From assembly GCA_018401935.1 (NCBI GenBank), contig JAGYJQ010000016.1:1-37605 (forward strand): a DNA stretch of 37,605 nt, in the 5' to 3' direction. Source of the DNA: Balneolaceae bacterium. Lineage in GTDB: Bacteria; Bacteroidota; Rhodothermia; Balneolales; Balneolaceae. The notes under the pieces are model-generated. The model saw only the letters and a program-made list of their open reading frames with translations. It made no database searches and was not told the origin of the DNA. Positions 31,554 through 37,591 of this stretch are shown here, one piece after another. The position numbers and the translations under genes were made by a program. Numbering within the stretch: the stretch's first letter is position 1; every line of letters starts with the position of its first letter.

Positions 31554-31766
31554 CTAGTGTGTGTTTTTGATTCGTAACCAGATTAAGACTTCCAGCACGG
31601 AGGGTGGCGTTTCGTCCAGCATTGGCTCACGTAGGCCAAGAAGCGTAAGACTGATACGCACCCCCCGTTTGGGAGGGTGGGGCAGGCCGCAGTGCCAGTG
31701 TGCCCCGGCACCGGTCCTAACTATCCCTTGACGGGGATTCATCCTGCGGCTGATGGGGGATTTCAT
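31554..31766 (-). CDS. small hypothetical protein
   Basis: A frame of 70 residues. The likely true start is the ATG at 31742 (MNPRQGIVRTGAGAHWHCGL), because no ribosome site precedes 31766; AGG lies directly before 31742, which is close. It continues RGVRISLTLLGLREPMLDET and ends PPSVLEVLIWLRIKNTH. It overlaps the nuclease gene by 50 bases (26 with the shorter start) and ends 8 bases before the glycosyltransferase. The text reads as protein, but an imperfect hairpin at about 31660-31683 runs through it. Unknown function. Confidence 0.45.
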   Translation of the reverse strand: MKSPISRRMNPRQGIVRTGAGAHWHCGLPHPPKRGVRISLTLLGLREPMLDETPPSVLEVLIWLRIKNTH

Positions 31767-32073
31767 TGGCTATCAATTTCAACAGGTCGGGCAGGTGCAA
31801 GACAGCGAGAGACTTCTTGCCGTCAGCACGCATGATGACCACTGGGGTCTGTCCTGGCTCACAAGCCTTAACAGCCTGGTCCATGAACTCATGCACGGCA
31901 ATTGCCTTACGCCGCTTGCACTCAATGAGGTAGTCACCCAGTAGCAGATCACCTTCATCTGCCTGCTGGTATTGCTTGAGGTTGCGCTTGATGCGCACTC
32001 CAAGCATGTCGAATATCTCATTGGCTACCTCTCGTTCATAAGTAGCGCCACGTTGCCTGCTGATCTTTGCCAT
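31717..32073 (-). CDS. PD-(D/E)XK nuclease, Holliday-junction-resolvase-like
   Basis: A protein of 118 residues. The start ISRQRGATYEREVANEIFDM has Glu14, as in archaeal-type resolvases and VRR-like nucleases. GDLLLGDYLIECKRRK follows, with Asp42 and Glu51-x-Lys53 as the metal-binding site. It should cut branched DNA during recombination or before packaging. It belongs to the recombination unit, starting in a TAATG overlap with the SSB-tail protein. Narrower naming (Hjc or other resolvase) is not possible by eye. Confidence 0.75.
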   Translation of the reverse strand: MAKISRQRGATYEREVANEIFDMLGVRIKRNLKQYQQADEGDLLLGDYLIECKRRKAIAVHEFMDQAVKACEPGQTPVVIMRADGKKSLAVLHLPDLLKLIANEIPHQPQDESPSRDS

Positions 32074-32345
32074 TAAAAGGGCACGTCTTCGTCATCACGC
32101 CGCTTACTGGGAAACGGGTTCTCGTTACCACCTTCAGGCTTTACGTAGTTGTCCTCTTTAAGGCTAATGAGGGCACCGCCTGCGGTTTCTTTGGTCCAGG
32201 CCGCTAACTTGATTGTTTCGCCTGCTGCATAGGATCGTTCGATTTTTAACTCTCCACGCCAGTCTGGGCCTGCACCCTTCTTATAGCGGTTGGTTAGAAG
32301 TACGCCTGTGCCTGCCTGTCGCTCTCTTTGTTGATACTCACTCAT
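32073..32345 (-). CDS. putative single-strand-DNA-binding protein with SSB-type acidic tail
   Basis: A protein of 90 residues: MSEYQQRERQAGTGVLLTNR, YKKGAGPDWRGELKIERSYA, AGETIKLAAWTKETAGGALI, then a C-terminus RRDDEDVPF. This end closely matches the DDDIPF-type tip by which bacterial SSB recruits its partners. The middle is short strands and could be a small OB-like fold. Its place among recombination genes supports an ssDNA role. I cannot show the OB fold by eye. It overlaps the gene before it by 8 bases. Confidence 0.6.
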   Translation of the reverse strand: MSEYQQRERQAGTGVLLTNRYKKGAGPDWRGELKIERSYAAGETIKLAAWTKETAGGALISLKEDNYVKPEGGNENPFPSKRRDDEDVPF

Positions 32346-32628
32346 CTTGATACCTTTCTGATTTCAAAGTTTTAGTGCGAAAAAAACCTTTGTACTGCGG
32401 ATGGTCGTGCATGAATAGTCTTGAGTAGTAGGCGATGAAGTCATTGCTGATCTTGAAGTCATCACCTGTCGTCTCAATGCTCGTCTCCCAACGTATGCGA
32501 TTCACAATGAGCCACGCAGATAGATTGCGGTGCCCACGGCTGATTGCCTGCATGGTAAAACGCTTGAACAATTCATACACGTGCGGGTTCGCCTTGTGCC
32601 ATATCCACCACTTGCGCTTGGTTTCCAT
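32338..32628 (-). CDS. conserved hypothetical phage protein
   Basis: 96 residues from the ATG at 32628 (METKRKWWIWHKANPHVYEL); the longer frame to 32694 begins inside the preceding gene and lacks a ribosome site. It continues FKRFTMQAISRGHRNLSAWL, then VNRIRWETSIETTGDDFKIS and FMHDHPQYKGFFRTKTLKSE. The 'FKRF--QAI-RG' then 'NRIRWE----T-G--FKI-N' then 'HP-Y-GFFRT' pattern is a small conserved phage family of unknown function, usually beside replication or recombination genes. The basic and aromatic content suggests DNA contact. Confidence 0.7.
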   Translation of the reverse strand: METKRKWWIWHKANPHVYELFKRFTMQAISRGHRNLSAWLIVNRIRWETSIETTGDDFKISNDFIAYYSRLFMHDHPQYKGFFRTKTLKSERYQDE

Positions 32629-32635
32629 AGCATGC

Positions 32636-33493
32636 TCATTCCGGTTGTTCCCGTAAGGCCAATGCAAGGCGCTGCTTGACCTTGCCGATGCCATCCGTAA
32701 GAAGCATGTAAGACGCCTTGGCTTCCTGGCGGATCATATCGACAATGAACGAATTAACGCCTTCTAATTGCTCTAAGCGTGTCATCTTGTCGCTGACCGT
32801 AAACTTCTTGCTGTTCTCGATCTTGTCCACCATGTCGAGGTAGCCTGCCACCCAGTCATCATTGGTCGCATAACGTGCATACGCTTCCTCAAGATTAGGC
32901 ACCATGAAGACAATGCCTTCACTGACTTGCTCGATGGGCTTAACGTCTTCAGTGACCACCATTGGCACAGTTCGAGCGCCAGGTATCGTCTCAACCTCTG
33001 TCTCGTCCATCATGCCCAAACCACAGTGCGCTAGGACTGCTCGTCGGATGGCTTTTGTAGTCGATTTAAGGATTGCATTAGCCAGTGCATCACCTCGGGC
33101 GTTGCCAACGGAGACTGCGCCTTGATTTTCCGAAACTCTGCCATCAGCCGCCGTAACTCTGACGCTGACAACGTATATGTCATCAATTCGTTCCCGATGC
33201 GTAATTTGAGTTGACAACTTATGAATTGCACAGAGTTGTTGCGTGGCTCCCGCGTTGGCATACAGAATTTCCTTCCCGTTTAACTTCAGTAGATCGAAAG
33301 GCTTAGCAGCAGGGTCTAGGCCCACTTGCTTGCAGCGAAACAGGTAATACTCCTTCTTCTGCGCCTCGTTCAGACCAGACAGGTCACCACGTAAGACGAT
33401 GGATTCCTGTATTTGTGGATCAAGCACCTGGCGTGGCTCTGGTGCCCCAGACGCTACACCCATGACTTCACTAAGGCTTCTTACGTTCTTCAT
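32636..33493 (-). CDS. putative single-strand annealing (recombination) protein
   Basis: A protein of 285 residues. The block GDLSGLNEAQKKEYYLFRCK, then VGLDPAAKPFDLLKLNGKEI, LYANAGATQQLCAIHKLS and DALANAILKSTTKAIRRAVL is found in phage proteins placed beside exonucleases; such pairs promote strand annealing. It may be related to Rad52/Sak- or RecT-like proteins, but I cannot settle which by eye. The C-terminal 100 residues vary and may bind partners. It is preceded by the strong ribosome site GAGGAGAG. The exonuclease gene lies upstream in the same unit, separated by one small membrane protein. Confidence 0.65.
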   Translation of the reverse strand: MKNVRSLSEVMGVASGAPEPRQVLDPQIQESIVLRGDLSGLNEAQKKEYYLFRCKQVGLDPAAKPFDLLKLNGKEILYANAGATQQLCAIHKLSTQITHRERIDDIYVVSVRVTAADGRVSENQGAVSVGNARGDALANAILKSTTKAIRRAVLAHCGLGMMDETEVETIPGARTVPMVVTEDVKPIEQVSEGIVFMVPNLEEAYARYATNDDWVAGYLDMVDKIENSKKFTVSDKMTRLEQLEGVNSFIVDMIRQEAKASYMLLTDGIGKVKQRLALALREQPE

Positions 33494-33737
33494 AATCTCT
33501 CCTCATTGCCCAATAGTTAGGGCCATCTTTTCCAAACCATAAATTGATGCAGGCGTATTCCAAGTCTTCACCTACGTTGCGCACGTTTAAGGCATCCTTG
33601 CGCCCCTGAGCGTAAGCCTCGCTGTAGACCTTCTGAACGTCTACTTGAGGCTCTGTCTCACCCTCTGGCACATGAAGCCACCAGAGGGAAAAGGCAAGGG
33701 CACCTGCACCCGCTAGGGCGCTTGCAAGGTATTTCAT
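33471..33737 (-). CDS. small single-pass membrane protein
   Basis: A protein of 88 residues. Residues 4-21 (LASALAGAGALAFSLWWL) form one transmembrane or signal-anchor helix without a lipobox cysteine. The rest is a soluble domain (QKVYSEAYAQGRKDALNVRN, LEYACINLWFGKDGPNYWAM) with one Cys. Such a protein between exonuclease and annealing genes is odd; it may tether or be a superinfection factor. It starts in an ATGA overlap with the exonuclease and overlaps the annealing protein by 23 bases. Confidence 0.6.
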   Translation of the reverse strand: MKYLASALAGAGALAFSLWWLHVPEGETEPQVDVQKVYSEAYAQGRKDALNVRNVGEDLEYACINLWFGKDGPNYWAMRRDYEERKKP

Positions 33738-34627
33738 TTGACTAAGAATCTACGACTACCAGGCTGCTCAGTGACAAACTGCTCGTAAATGTCAGGCATA
33801 GCACTCTTGAACAGGTCAGCAGAGAATCGCTTGCTTGCTTTGGCAGTTTTCCATGTAGCCAAGACGTTGCCATCAACAGAGACTAACTCGGCGGCTTCCA
33901 TCATGTAGCCTTGGATCGCTGCCTGCCACTTAGACTCCTGCTCCTCTAAGTCTTTGATCTGAGTCTTGAGCGCCTTCAGTTGCATGGCTGCATGCTCTAG
34001 GCTCTGCGTGGCAATGAGTTTGTTGCCGTCATCCTGGCGGTAAACCAGACGGGCTGCGTCTCCCATCGTCTCAGGGTCAAAGGATCGAGCCTGGATGCGG
34101 CCCCAGAACTCTGCCATCTCCCTGATATGCAGGTCCATCAAGTCAGCGCCAAAGGTCTGTGGATAGCCACAGATTTCCTGCCCACCAAAGCAGACTACAA
34201 GCACCACCGCTTCGATCTGGTGGACAGTCGCTTCATGCAGACACTGAACACGATAGCCAAGGTCAACGTCACTCGAACCCGTGTCACCGTACTTCTTGCG
34301 CTGATGAGCGCCCAGGTTCTTGACCTCATAGAGTGTCTTTCCATCCTCGCTGATGTAGTCAAAGTGAGATGCCATCCACTTCTCTTTCGGGTGGTACAAG
34401 GCATAGTCAGCGTCCTTAAACGCTATCTGGTTGCGCCTTGCAAACTCGCGCATGATGGGTTCCTGCATAACAAGGCCCATCTGCACCGGCTCTACGTTGG
34501 ATAGGTCATCAAAGGGTTTGGCACCGATCTTCTCGGCGTAGACCTCACCGCCTTTGCCCTCAACAAACCTACGTGCATCACCGGACCAGAGCGCCTGGTT
34601 GCGTACTTCAGGTGAAAAGTCACTCAT
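33734..34627 (-). CDS. YqaJ-type (lambda-exonuclease-like) recombinase exonuclease
   Basis: A protein of 297 residues with the YqaJ viral recombinase core: QALWSGDARRFVEGKGGEVY at the start, MQEPIMREFARRNQIAF (Glu56), then MASHFDYISEDGKTLYEVKN with Asp90 and Glu101-x-Lys103, and YRVQCLHEATVHQIEAVVLV. These are the metal-binding residues of this PD-(D/E)XK family. The enzyme digests one strand of double-stranded ends and hands the tail to the annealing protein. The C-terminal third is a coiled coil (HAAMQLKALKTQIKDLEEQE). It opens the core of the recombination unit. Confidence 0.85.
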   Translation of the reverse strand: MSDFSPEVRNQALWSGDARRFVEGKGGEVYAEKIGAKPFDDLSNVEPVQMGLVMQEPIMREFARRNQIAFKDADYALYHPKEKWMASHFDYISEDGKTLYEVKNLGAHQRKKYGDTGSSDVDLGYRVQCLHEATVHQIEAVVLVVCFGGQEICGYPQTFGADLMDLHIREMAEFWGRIQARSFDPETMGDAARLVYRQDDGNKLIATQSLEHAAMQLKALKTQIKDLEEQESKWQAAIQGYMMEAAELVSVDGNVLATWKTAKASKRFSADLFKSAMPDIYEQFVTEQPGSRRFLVK

Positions 34628-34811
34628 CTGGCTGCCCTCCCAGGGTTACTGGAATGGATGGCCCATTGCCAAACAGGCACAGTTCCAGATTGTGTGTGCC
34701 ATTGCGGGTAACAACCACAATGTGCCTACGTGTTGCTCCAATACCGCTGCTCTTTTCTTCATCCAACAGGTACACGTGTGTAACGAAATGTATGTCAATG
34801 TTTGTACTCAT
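34620..34811 (-). CDS. small hypothetical protein (63 aa)
   Basis: A frame of 63 residues beginning MSTNIDIHFVTHVYLLDEEK, then SGIGATRRHIVVVTRNGTHN and ending GPSIPVTLGGQPDE. It has the ribosome site AGGGG in a CTAACTATGAGGGG context that recurs upstream of other minus-strand genes. It overlaps the exonuclease start by 8 bases. It is probably a small beta protein; no family is recognised. Confidence 0.55.
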   Translation of the reverse strand: MSTNIDIHFVTHVYLLDEEKSSGIGATRRHIVVVTRNGTHNLELCLFGNGPSIPVTLGGQPDE

Positions 34812-34826
34812 ATCAGCCCCTCATAG

Positions 34827-35021
34827 TTAGAACGTTGTCTCGATCTGGACTACTACTTTGACTACTTTGGCGGATCGAGAGCGCCAAAATGCTTGGTCTT
34901 CAAGCCATACTTCTGCTTTCTTCTTAGTCGTGAACAAGGCCACCTTCAAATCATGGTCACTGTACTCATAGTGAACCAGCTTGCCATTGCCCAACTGAAC
35001 ACCCCACATAGGTTTACGCAT
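34827..35021 (-). CDS. small hypothetical protein (64 aa)
   Basis: I chose the ATG at 35021 (MRKPMWGVQLGNGKLVHYEY) because it gives the same 8-base overlap with the preceding gene's stop that three other gene pairs here show. The frame remains open to a TTG at 35048. It reads on SDHDLKVALFTTKKKAEVWL and ends KVVKVVVQIETTF, an alpha/beta pattern. It resembles small phage proteins of unknown function. Its stop TAA lies in the TAACTATGA motif before the next gene. Confidence 0.55.
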   Translation of the reverse strand: MRKPMWGVQLGNGKLVHYEYSDHDLKVALFTTKKKAEVWLEDQAFWRSRSAKVVKVVVQIETTF

Positions 35022-35193
35022 CACTTGTCTCACACATTTCATAGGCAAGACGTGTGTTGCGTAACCTGATGACGCTGGCTTTTAGTAAATTGATGGAGCG
35101 CCTTGCCGACTCGATTGCTGCTTCAAGTTCAGCCTCTTTGGCGCGTATGTCATCGACTACCTTGTAGTCGTACACCACTTGATCGTTTGTCAT
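35014..35193 (-). CDS. small coiled-coil hypothetical protein (59 aa)
   Basis: From the ATG at 35193, which has GAGGG at 5-base spacing; the in-frame ATG at 35205 would include the ribosome site. It reads MTNDQVVYDYKVVDDIRAKE, then AELEAAIESARRSINLLKAS and VIRLRNTRLAYEMCETSDA. Residues 15-50 are a coiled coil. It is the first gene of the recombination unit, about 25 bases after the predicted start point of the promoter at 35224-35252. Function is unknown. Confidence 0.6.
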   Translation of the reverse strand: MTNDQVVYDYKVVDDIRAKEAELEAAIESARRSINLLKASVIRLRNTRLAYEMCETSDA

Positions 35194-35223
35194 ATGGACC
35201 CTCATAGTTAGGAATACACTTGC

Positions 35224-35252
35224 ACATTAGACGCATCTACACACACTGTCAA
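35224..35252 (-). promoter_or_regulatory. sigma70-like promoter candidate for the recombination unit
   Basis: On the minus strand TTGACA (35247-35252) is followed after exactly 17 bases by TAATGT (35224-35229). The -35 box is perfect and the -10 box matches 3 of 6. Transcription would start about 25 bases before the first gene of the unit. It lies at the edge of the origin candidate. Confidence 0.5.
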
Positions 35253-35289
35253 CCACTATATCCATTGTATTTTTCAATCGCTGGTGGAC

Positions 35290-35530
35290 AGCCTATAGCC
35301 TGTGGATAACTCTGTGGATAACTTTTGGGGACCACCATATATCTATATGTTATACTATAGCCTATAGGCTATACGGTTTCTTGTACCGTATAGTAAACGT
35401 AAATAAATAAAAAAAACGATTATAGAAACCGTAGATATATAGTCCTGTGGATAACTTTTTGTAAGTGCGCTATCCAATGCAACAAACCCAAAGGCTCCAA
35501 ACCAGCGTAGGTGCGCTATCCAATCGACTT
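35290..35530. other. candidate replication origin
   Basis: Three identical copies of the perfect DnaA box TGTGGATAA (35301-35309, 35313-35321, 35446-35454), all in the same orientation. Between them lies AT-rich DNA with an 18-base perfect palindrome at 35356-35373 (centre CCTATAGG), an inverted repeat ATACGGT/ACCGTAT at 35371-35377 and 35385-35391, and an A-rich run near 35400-35416 that could melt. A direct repeat follows. The area has no genes and sits between two minus-strand units. The phage lacks its own initiator or polymerase as far as I can see, so host DnaA use is plausible. Confidence 0.55.
35465..35524. repeat. 14-base direct repeat GTGCGCTATCCAAT
   Basis: Two exact copies, 35465-35478 and 35511-35524, 46 bases apart start to start, in the gene-free region beside the DnaA boxes. 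They could be protein-binding iterons of the origin. Confidence 0.6.
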
Positions 35531-35600
35531 TGATGAATTGCTACCAACTAACCCCGCATAGAAGCCTGGGCGGGTCATTAGATGCCTTGCTAGAGGCTCT

Positions 35601-35650
35601 ACGCATGCATGTGCGCACGCGCAAGCACGCGCATGGGCACGTACATGCCG
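35601..35650. other. alternating purine-pyrimidine tract
   Basis: From 35601 to 35623 purine and pyrimidine alternate without a break (ACGCATGCATGTGCGCACGC then GCA), followed by more GC-type alternation to about 35647. Such DNA can adopt the Z form. A similar GCACGCACGCATGCATGC tract lies at 37400-37417. No gene or terminator uses it. Confidence 0.55.
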
Positions 35651-35725
35651 CCGATAGCCTTTTAAGCCCCTTAAAAGCCCTTATAAGCCTTTTCTAAGCC
35701 TTGGGTGTGGGTTAGCCCTAGACCA

Positions 35726-35751
35726 TAAAAGAAAAGCCCCTAAAGGGGCTT
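35726..35751 (-). terminator. rho-independent terminator of the ArdC unit
   Basis: On the minus strand AAGCCCC (35745-35751) pairs with GGGGCTT (35734-35740) around TTTA, followed by TTCTTTT. It lies just after the 30-residue membrane-peptide gene and before the origin candidate. Confidence 0.75.
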
Positions 35752-35773
35752 ATAAAGGGTTATGGGCTAGTCA

Positions 35774-35866
35774 TTAAAACCCGGCTATGGTGCCGAGTGC
35801 CAGAATAAGCCAAAGGGCACCATAAAACACAATGGTGCCGGCTATGAATTTTAGTAGGTTAAGCAT
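35774..35866 (-). CDS. 30-residue membrane peptide
   Basis: A short frame, MLNLLKFIAGTIVFYGALWL followed by ILALGTIAGF, with one transmembrane helix spanning nearly the whole length. GAGGGGG lies at the right distance, inside the same GGGGCTAACCATG context used by genes at 5304 and 8347. It overlaps the preceding gene by 8 bases, like three other gene pairs on this strand, and is followed by a terminator. These signals together make it probably real. It is too short for a family call; a small membrane modulator is possible. Confidence 0.55.
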   Translation of the reverse strand: MLNLLKFIAGTIVFYGALWLILALGTIAGF

Positions 35867-36119
35867 GGTTAGCCCCCTCGACAGCATGGCCGTATATTGA
35901 TACGTCTATCACGGTACAGCTAAGCCCAGTCACCGGGTTAGACCATGCAAAATAGGGTTCACCCTTGCAGTCAAAAACAAGCCCCTCATAGTCTTGGTAG
36001 TCGAGTAGGAAAACCTCAAGGTCATTTTCTTCTGTACCTGATAAATCGCTAGTGTCACCATTGATAAGTGCCGGTAGCAGGTATTCAGGTATCTGTACAT
36101 CATCTATATGCTTAATCAT
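35859..36119 (-). CDS. small acidic conserved protein, DUF6926-like
   Basis: An 86-residue protein from the ATG at 36119, with AAGGGG at good spacing; the frame extends to 36176 without such a site. It reads MIKHIDDVQIPEYLLPALIN, then GDTSDLSGTEENDLEVFLLD, GEPYFAWSNPVTGLSCTVID and ends SIYGHAVEGANHA. The 'IP-YLLPALINGD-S-L' start and 'PYF' centre match a small acidic family often beside antirestriction proteins, which I recall as DUF6926. Such acidic proteins may mimic DNA, but that is speculation. It is the second gene of the ArdC unit. Confidence 0.65.
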   Translation of the reverse strand: MIKHIDDVQIPEYLLPALINGDTSDLSGTEENDLEVFLLDYQDYEGLVFDCKGEPYFAWSNPVTGLSCTVIDVSIYGHAVEGANHA

Positions 36120-36198
36120 GGTAAACCCCTTAGTAGTTAGGAAGTGACACGGTAACCCGTATCCCATAAGCCCCATGTAAGGGCTTATAGGCTAAAGG

Positions 36199-37089
36199 CT
36201 ATGCCGCTAATACTTCGTCTTGCTCTAGTTCTACTTGCTTGGTTGCTGTTAGGTAGTCCATCGCACTTTGGGCTTTACCTGAGGCGCTTAGAATGAATTT
36301 TTTGTCATTCCGAAGTGCCTTAAGCCAAGACTCTATATAGCCTGAGTGCCTTAAATCCCCGTCAATGCCGGTGTAAGCACAAAGCATTGCCGCACCTAAC
36401 TCTGCTACCAATTCTTCATAGGCGTACTCTTCACTGCCAAATCTAGCCGGTGTAAGGCGCTTAAGCCTAGAGTCGTGCCCTGTGGCATGCACGCTTTCAT
36501 GCAATAACGTAGCGTGATAGTGCGCGGCACTGTTAAAGGCAGACATCGGCGGCATCACAATCGAGTCAGTGCTAGGCCTGAAATAGGCACTGTCACCGGC
36601 ATGCATAAGGCCACCGGCTAAGGCTAGTCTATCCACTAAGGCCATGACTGCCGGTGAAGCGTCAAAGTCAGGCTCTGGTGCCTGAGGTATAGCCGGGATA
36701 ACTAGGTTCTCGCACTGGTCTACGTTGTAAACGTAAAAATGCTTGATAAATGCATAGGCGCTGGTGACTGTCTCACCATTGGCACCCTTGCTTTCTTTCT
36801 TGTGTACATTCCAGAAGACTATGGGCGTGCCTTTCTCATCCTTTTTAATGCGTGCGTTTACCTTATTGGCTTGCTTTAAGGTAACCCAATAAGGCGTGCT
36901 ATAGGCACCTTGCATCATTGAGAGCCAGAAGTGATTTACACCCCGAAAGAGGGTGCCAGACAGAGGATTAAAGGGCATACCGGCACCGGGCATGCTTCGC
37001 AATGTCTTCCAAGGCTTAACCCAAGGCGTAGCGCCCTTTTCTAGTTCGCTGATGATTCTATCGGTAATTGTCTGTGCAATGTCTAGCAT
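36199..37089 (-). CDS. ArdC-like antirestriction protein
   Basis: A protein of 296 residues with two domains. The N-terminal part, residues 1-130, is the ArdC single-strand-DNA-binding domain (MLDIAQTITDRIISELEKGA, TPWVKPWKTL, FNPLSGTLFRGVNHFWL, YWVTLKQANKVNARIKKDEK). The C-terminal part is a zincin metallopeptidase with HESVHATGH (HExxH at residues 197-201) and YEELVAELGAAM (third metal ligand, about 226-230). ArdC proteins protect incoming DNA from restriction. It is the first gene of its unit, transcribed from the divergent region, so probably expressed early. AAGGGG precedes the ATG. A 20-base palindrome lies upstream. Confidence 0.85.
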   Translation of the reverse strand: MLDIAQTITDRIISELEKGATPWVKPWKTLRSMPGAGMPFNPLSGTLFRGVNHFWLSMMQGAYSTPYWVTLKQANKVNARIKKDEKGTPIVFWNVHKKESKGANGETVTSAYAFIKHFYVYNVDQCENLVIPAIPQAPEPDFDASPAVMALVDRLALAGGLMHAGDSAYFRPSTDSIVMPPMSAFNSAAHYHATLLHESVHATGHDSRLKRLTPARFGSEEYAYEELVAELGAAMLCAYTGIDGDLRHSGYIESWLKALRNDKKFILSASGKAQSAMDYLTATKQVELEQDEVLAA

Positions 37090-37591
37090 GATGTACCCCT
37101 TAGTTAGTTAGGATATAGGCAAGTGCCTATATGTATAGATTAACAGAAAGGGGCTAAGGTTTCCTATATATATAGATATATTTTTTTATCGTTATACGTA
37201 ACCCTATAGACGTAGACTATAGATAGGGGATTCATGGGTTAAGTGCTAGAGGTTGCCACCCCTCTCCCCTTAGGAAATACTAAAAGGTGCCGGGCTATAA
37301 CGTAGAGGCCAACGGCATATAGACCAGCAAGGGCTACGGCATAGGGGCGCCCAAGGCTAGCCCTTTGGGGACACGCGCTTATTCGTTGGGTTACCTATGG
37401 CACGCACGCATGCATGCCGCCTATGGCCTGACCAATGGCCTCTAGCCTTGCTTGGCTTGGTCTGTGTCTGGTCTGTCTGGACCACGATTGGGTTTGGCCT
37501 CTCGGTTTTCAGTGCCCTCTTCCACTCCCCGCCCCAAGAGAAAAACGGTTTTTCCGTGTTAACCTTTATGCACTTGTTGAAAGGAGTGCGT
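37090..37591. promoter_or_regulatory. divergent intergenic region
   Basis: About 500 bases without a convincing gene on either strand. The ArdC side (37113-37200) holds a palindrome and an AT-rich run of TA steps (37159-37180) where an early minus-strand promoter is expected; I find no clear -35/-10 pair. The middle has the alternating tract GCACGCACGCATGCATGC (37400-37417). The right end has a short inverted repeat TGGTC/GACCA (37469-37484). The ribosome site AAGGAG at 37581-37586 serves the plus-strand gene that follows, so the region should also hold a plus-strand promoter. Confidence 0.5.
37113..37132. promoter_or_regulatory. 20-base inverted repeat, operator-like
   Basis: ATATAGGCA at 37113-37121 and TGCCTATAT at 37124-37132 form perfect 9-base arms around a 2-base centre. 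The site is 24 bases before the ArdC start on the minus strand, within the untranslated leader or promoter. Size and symmetry suit a dimeric repressor. No T run follows, so it is not a terminator. Confidence 0.5.

Noticed and set aside
31660..31683. GC-rich hairpin CACCCTCCC/GGGGGGTG as a terminator on the minus strand
   Set aside because: No T run follows and the gene downstream continues directly; it lies inside a possible small coding frame.
37200..37260. Minus-strand 22-residue frame starting near 37235
   Set aside because: It has no ribosome site and ends in the AT-rich run; probably chance.
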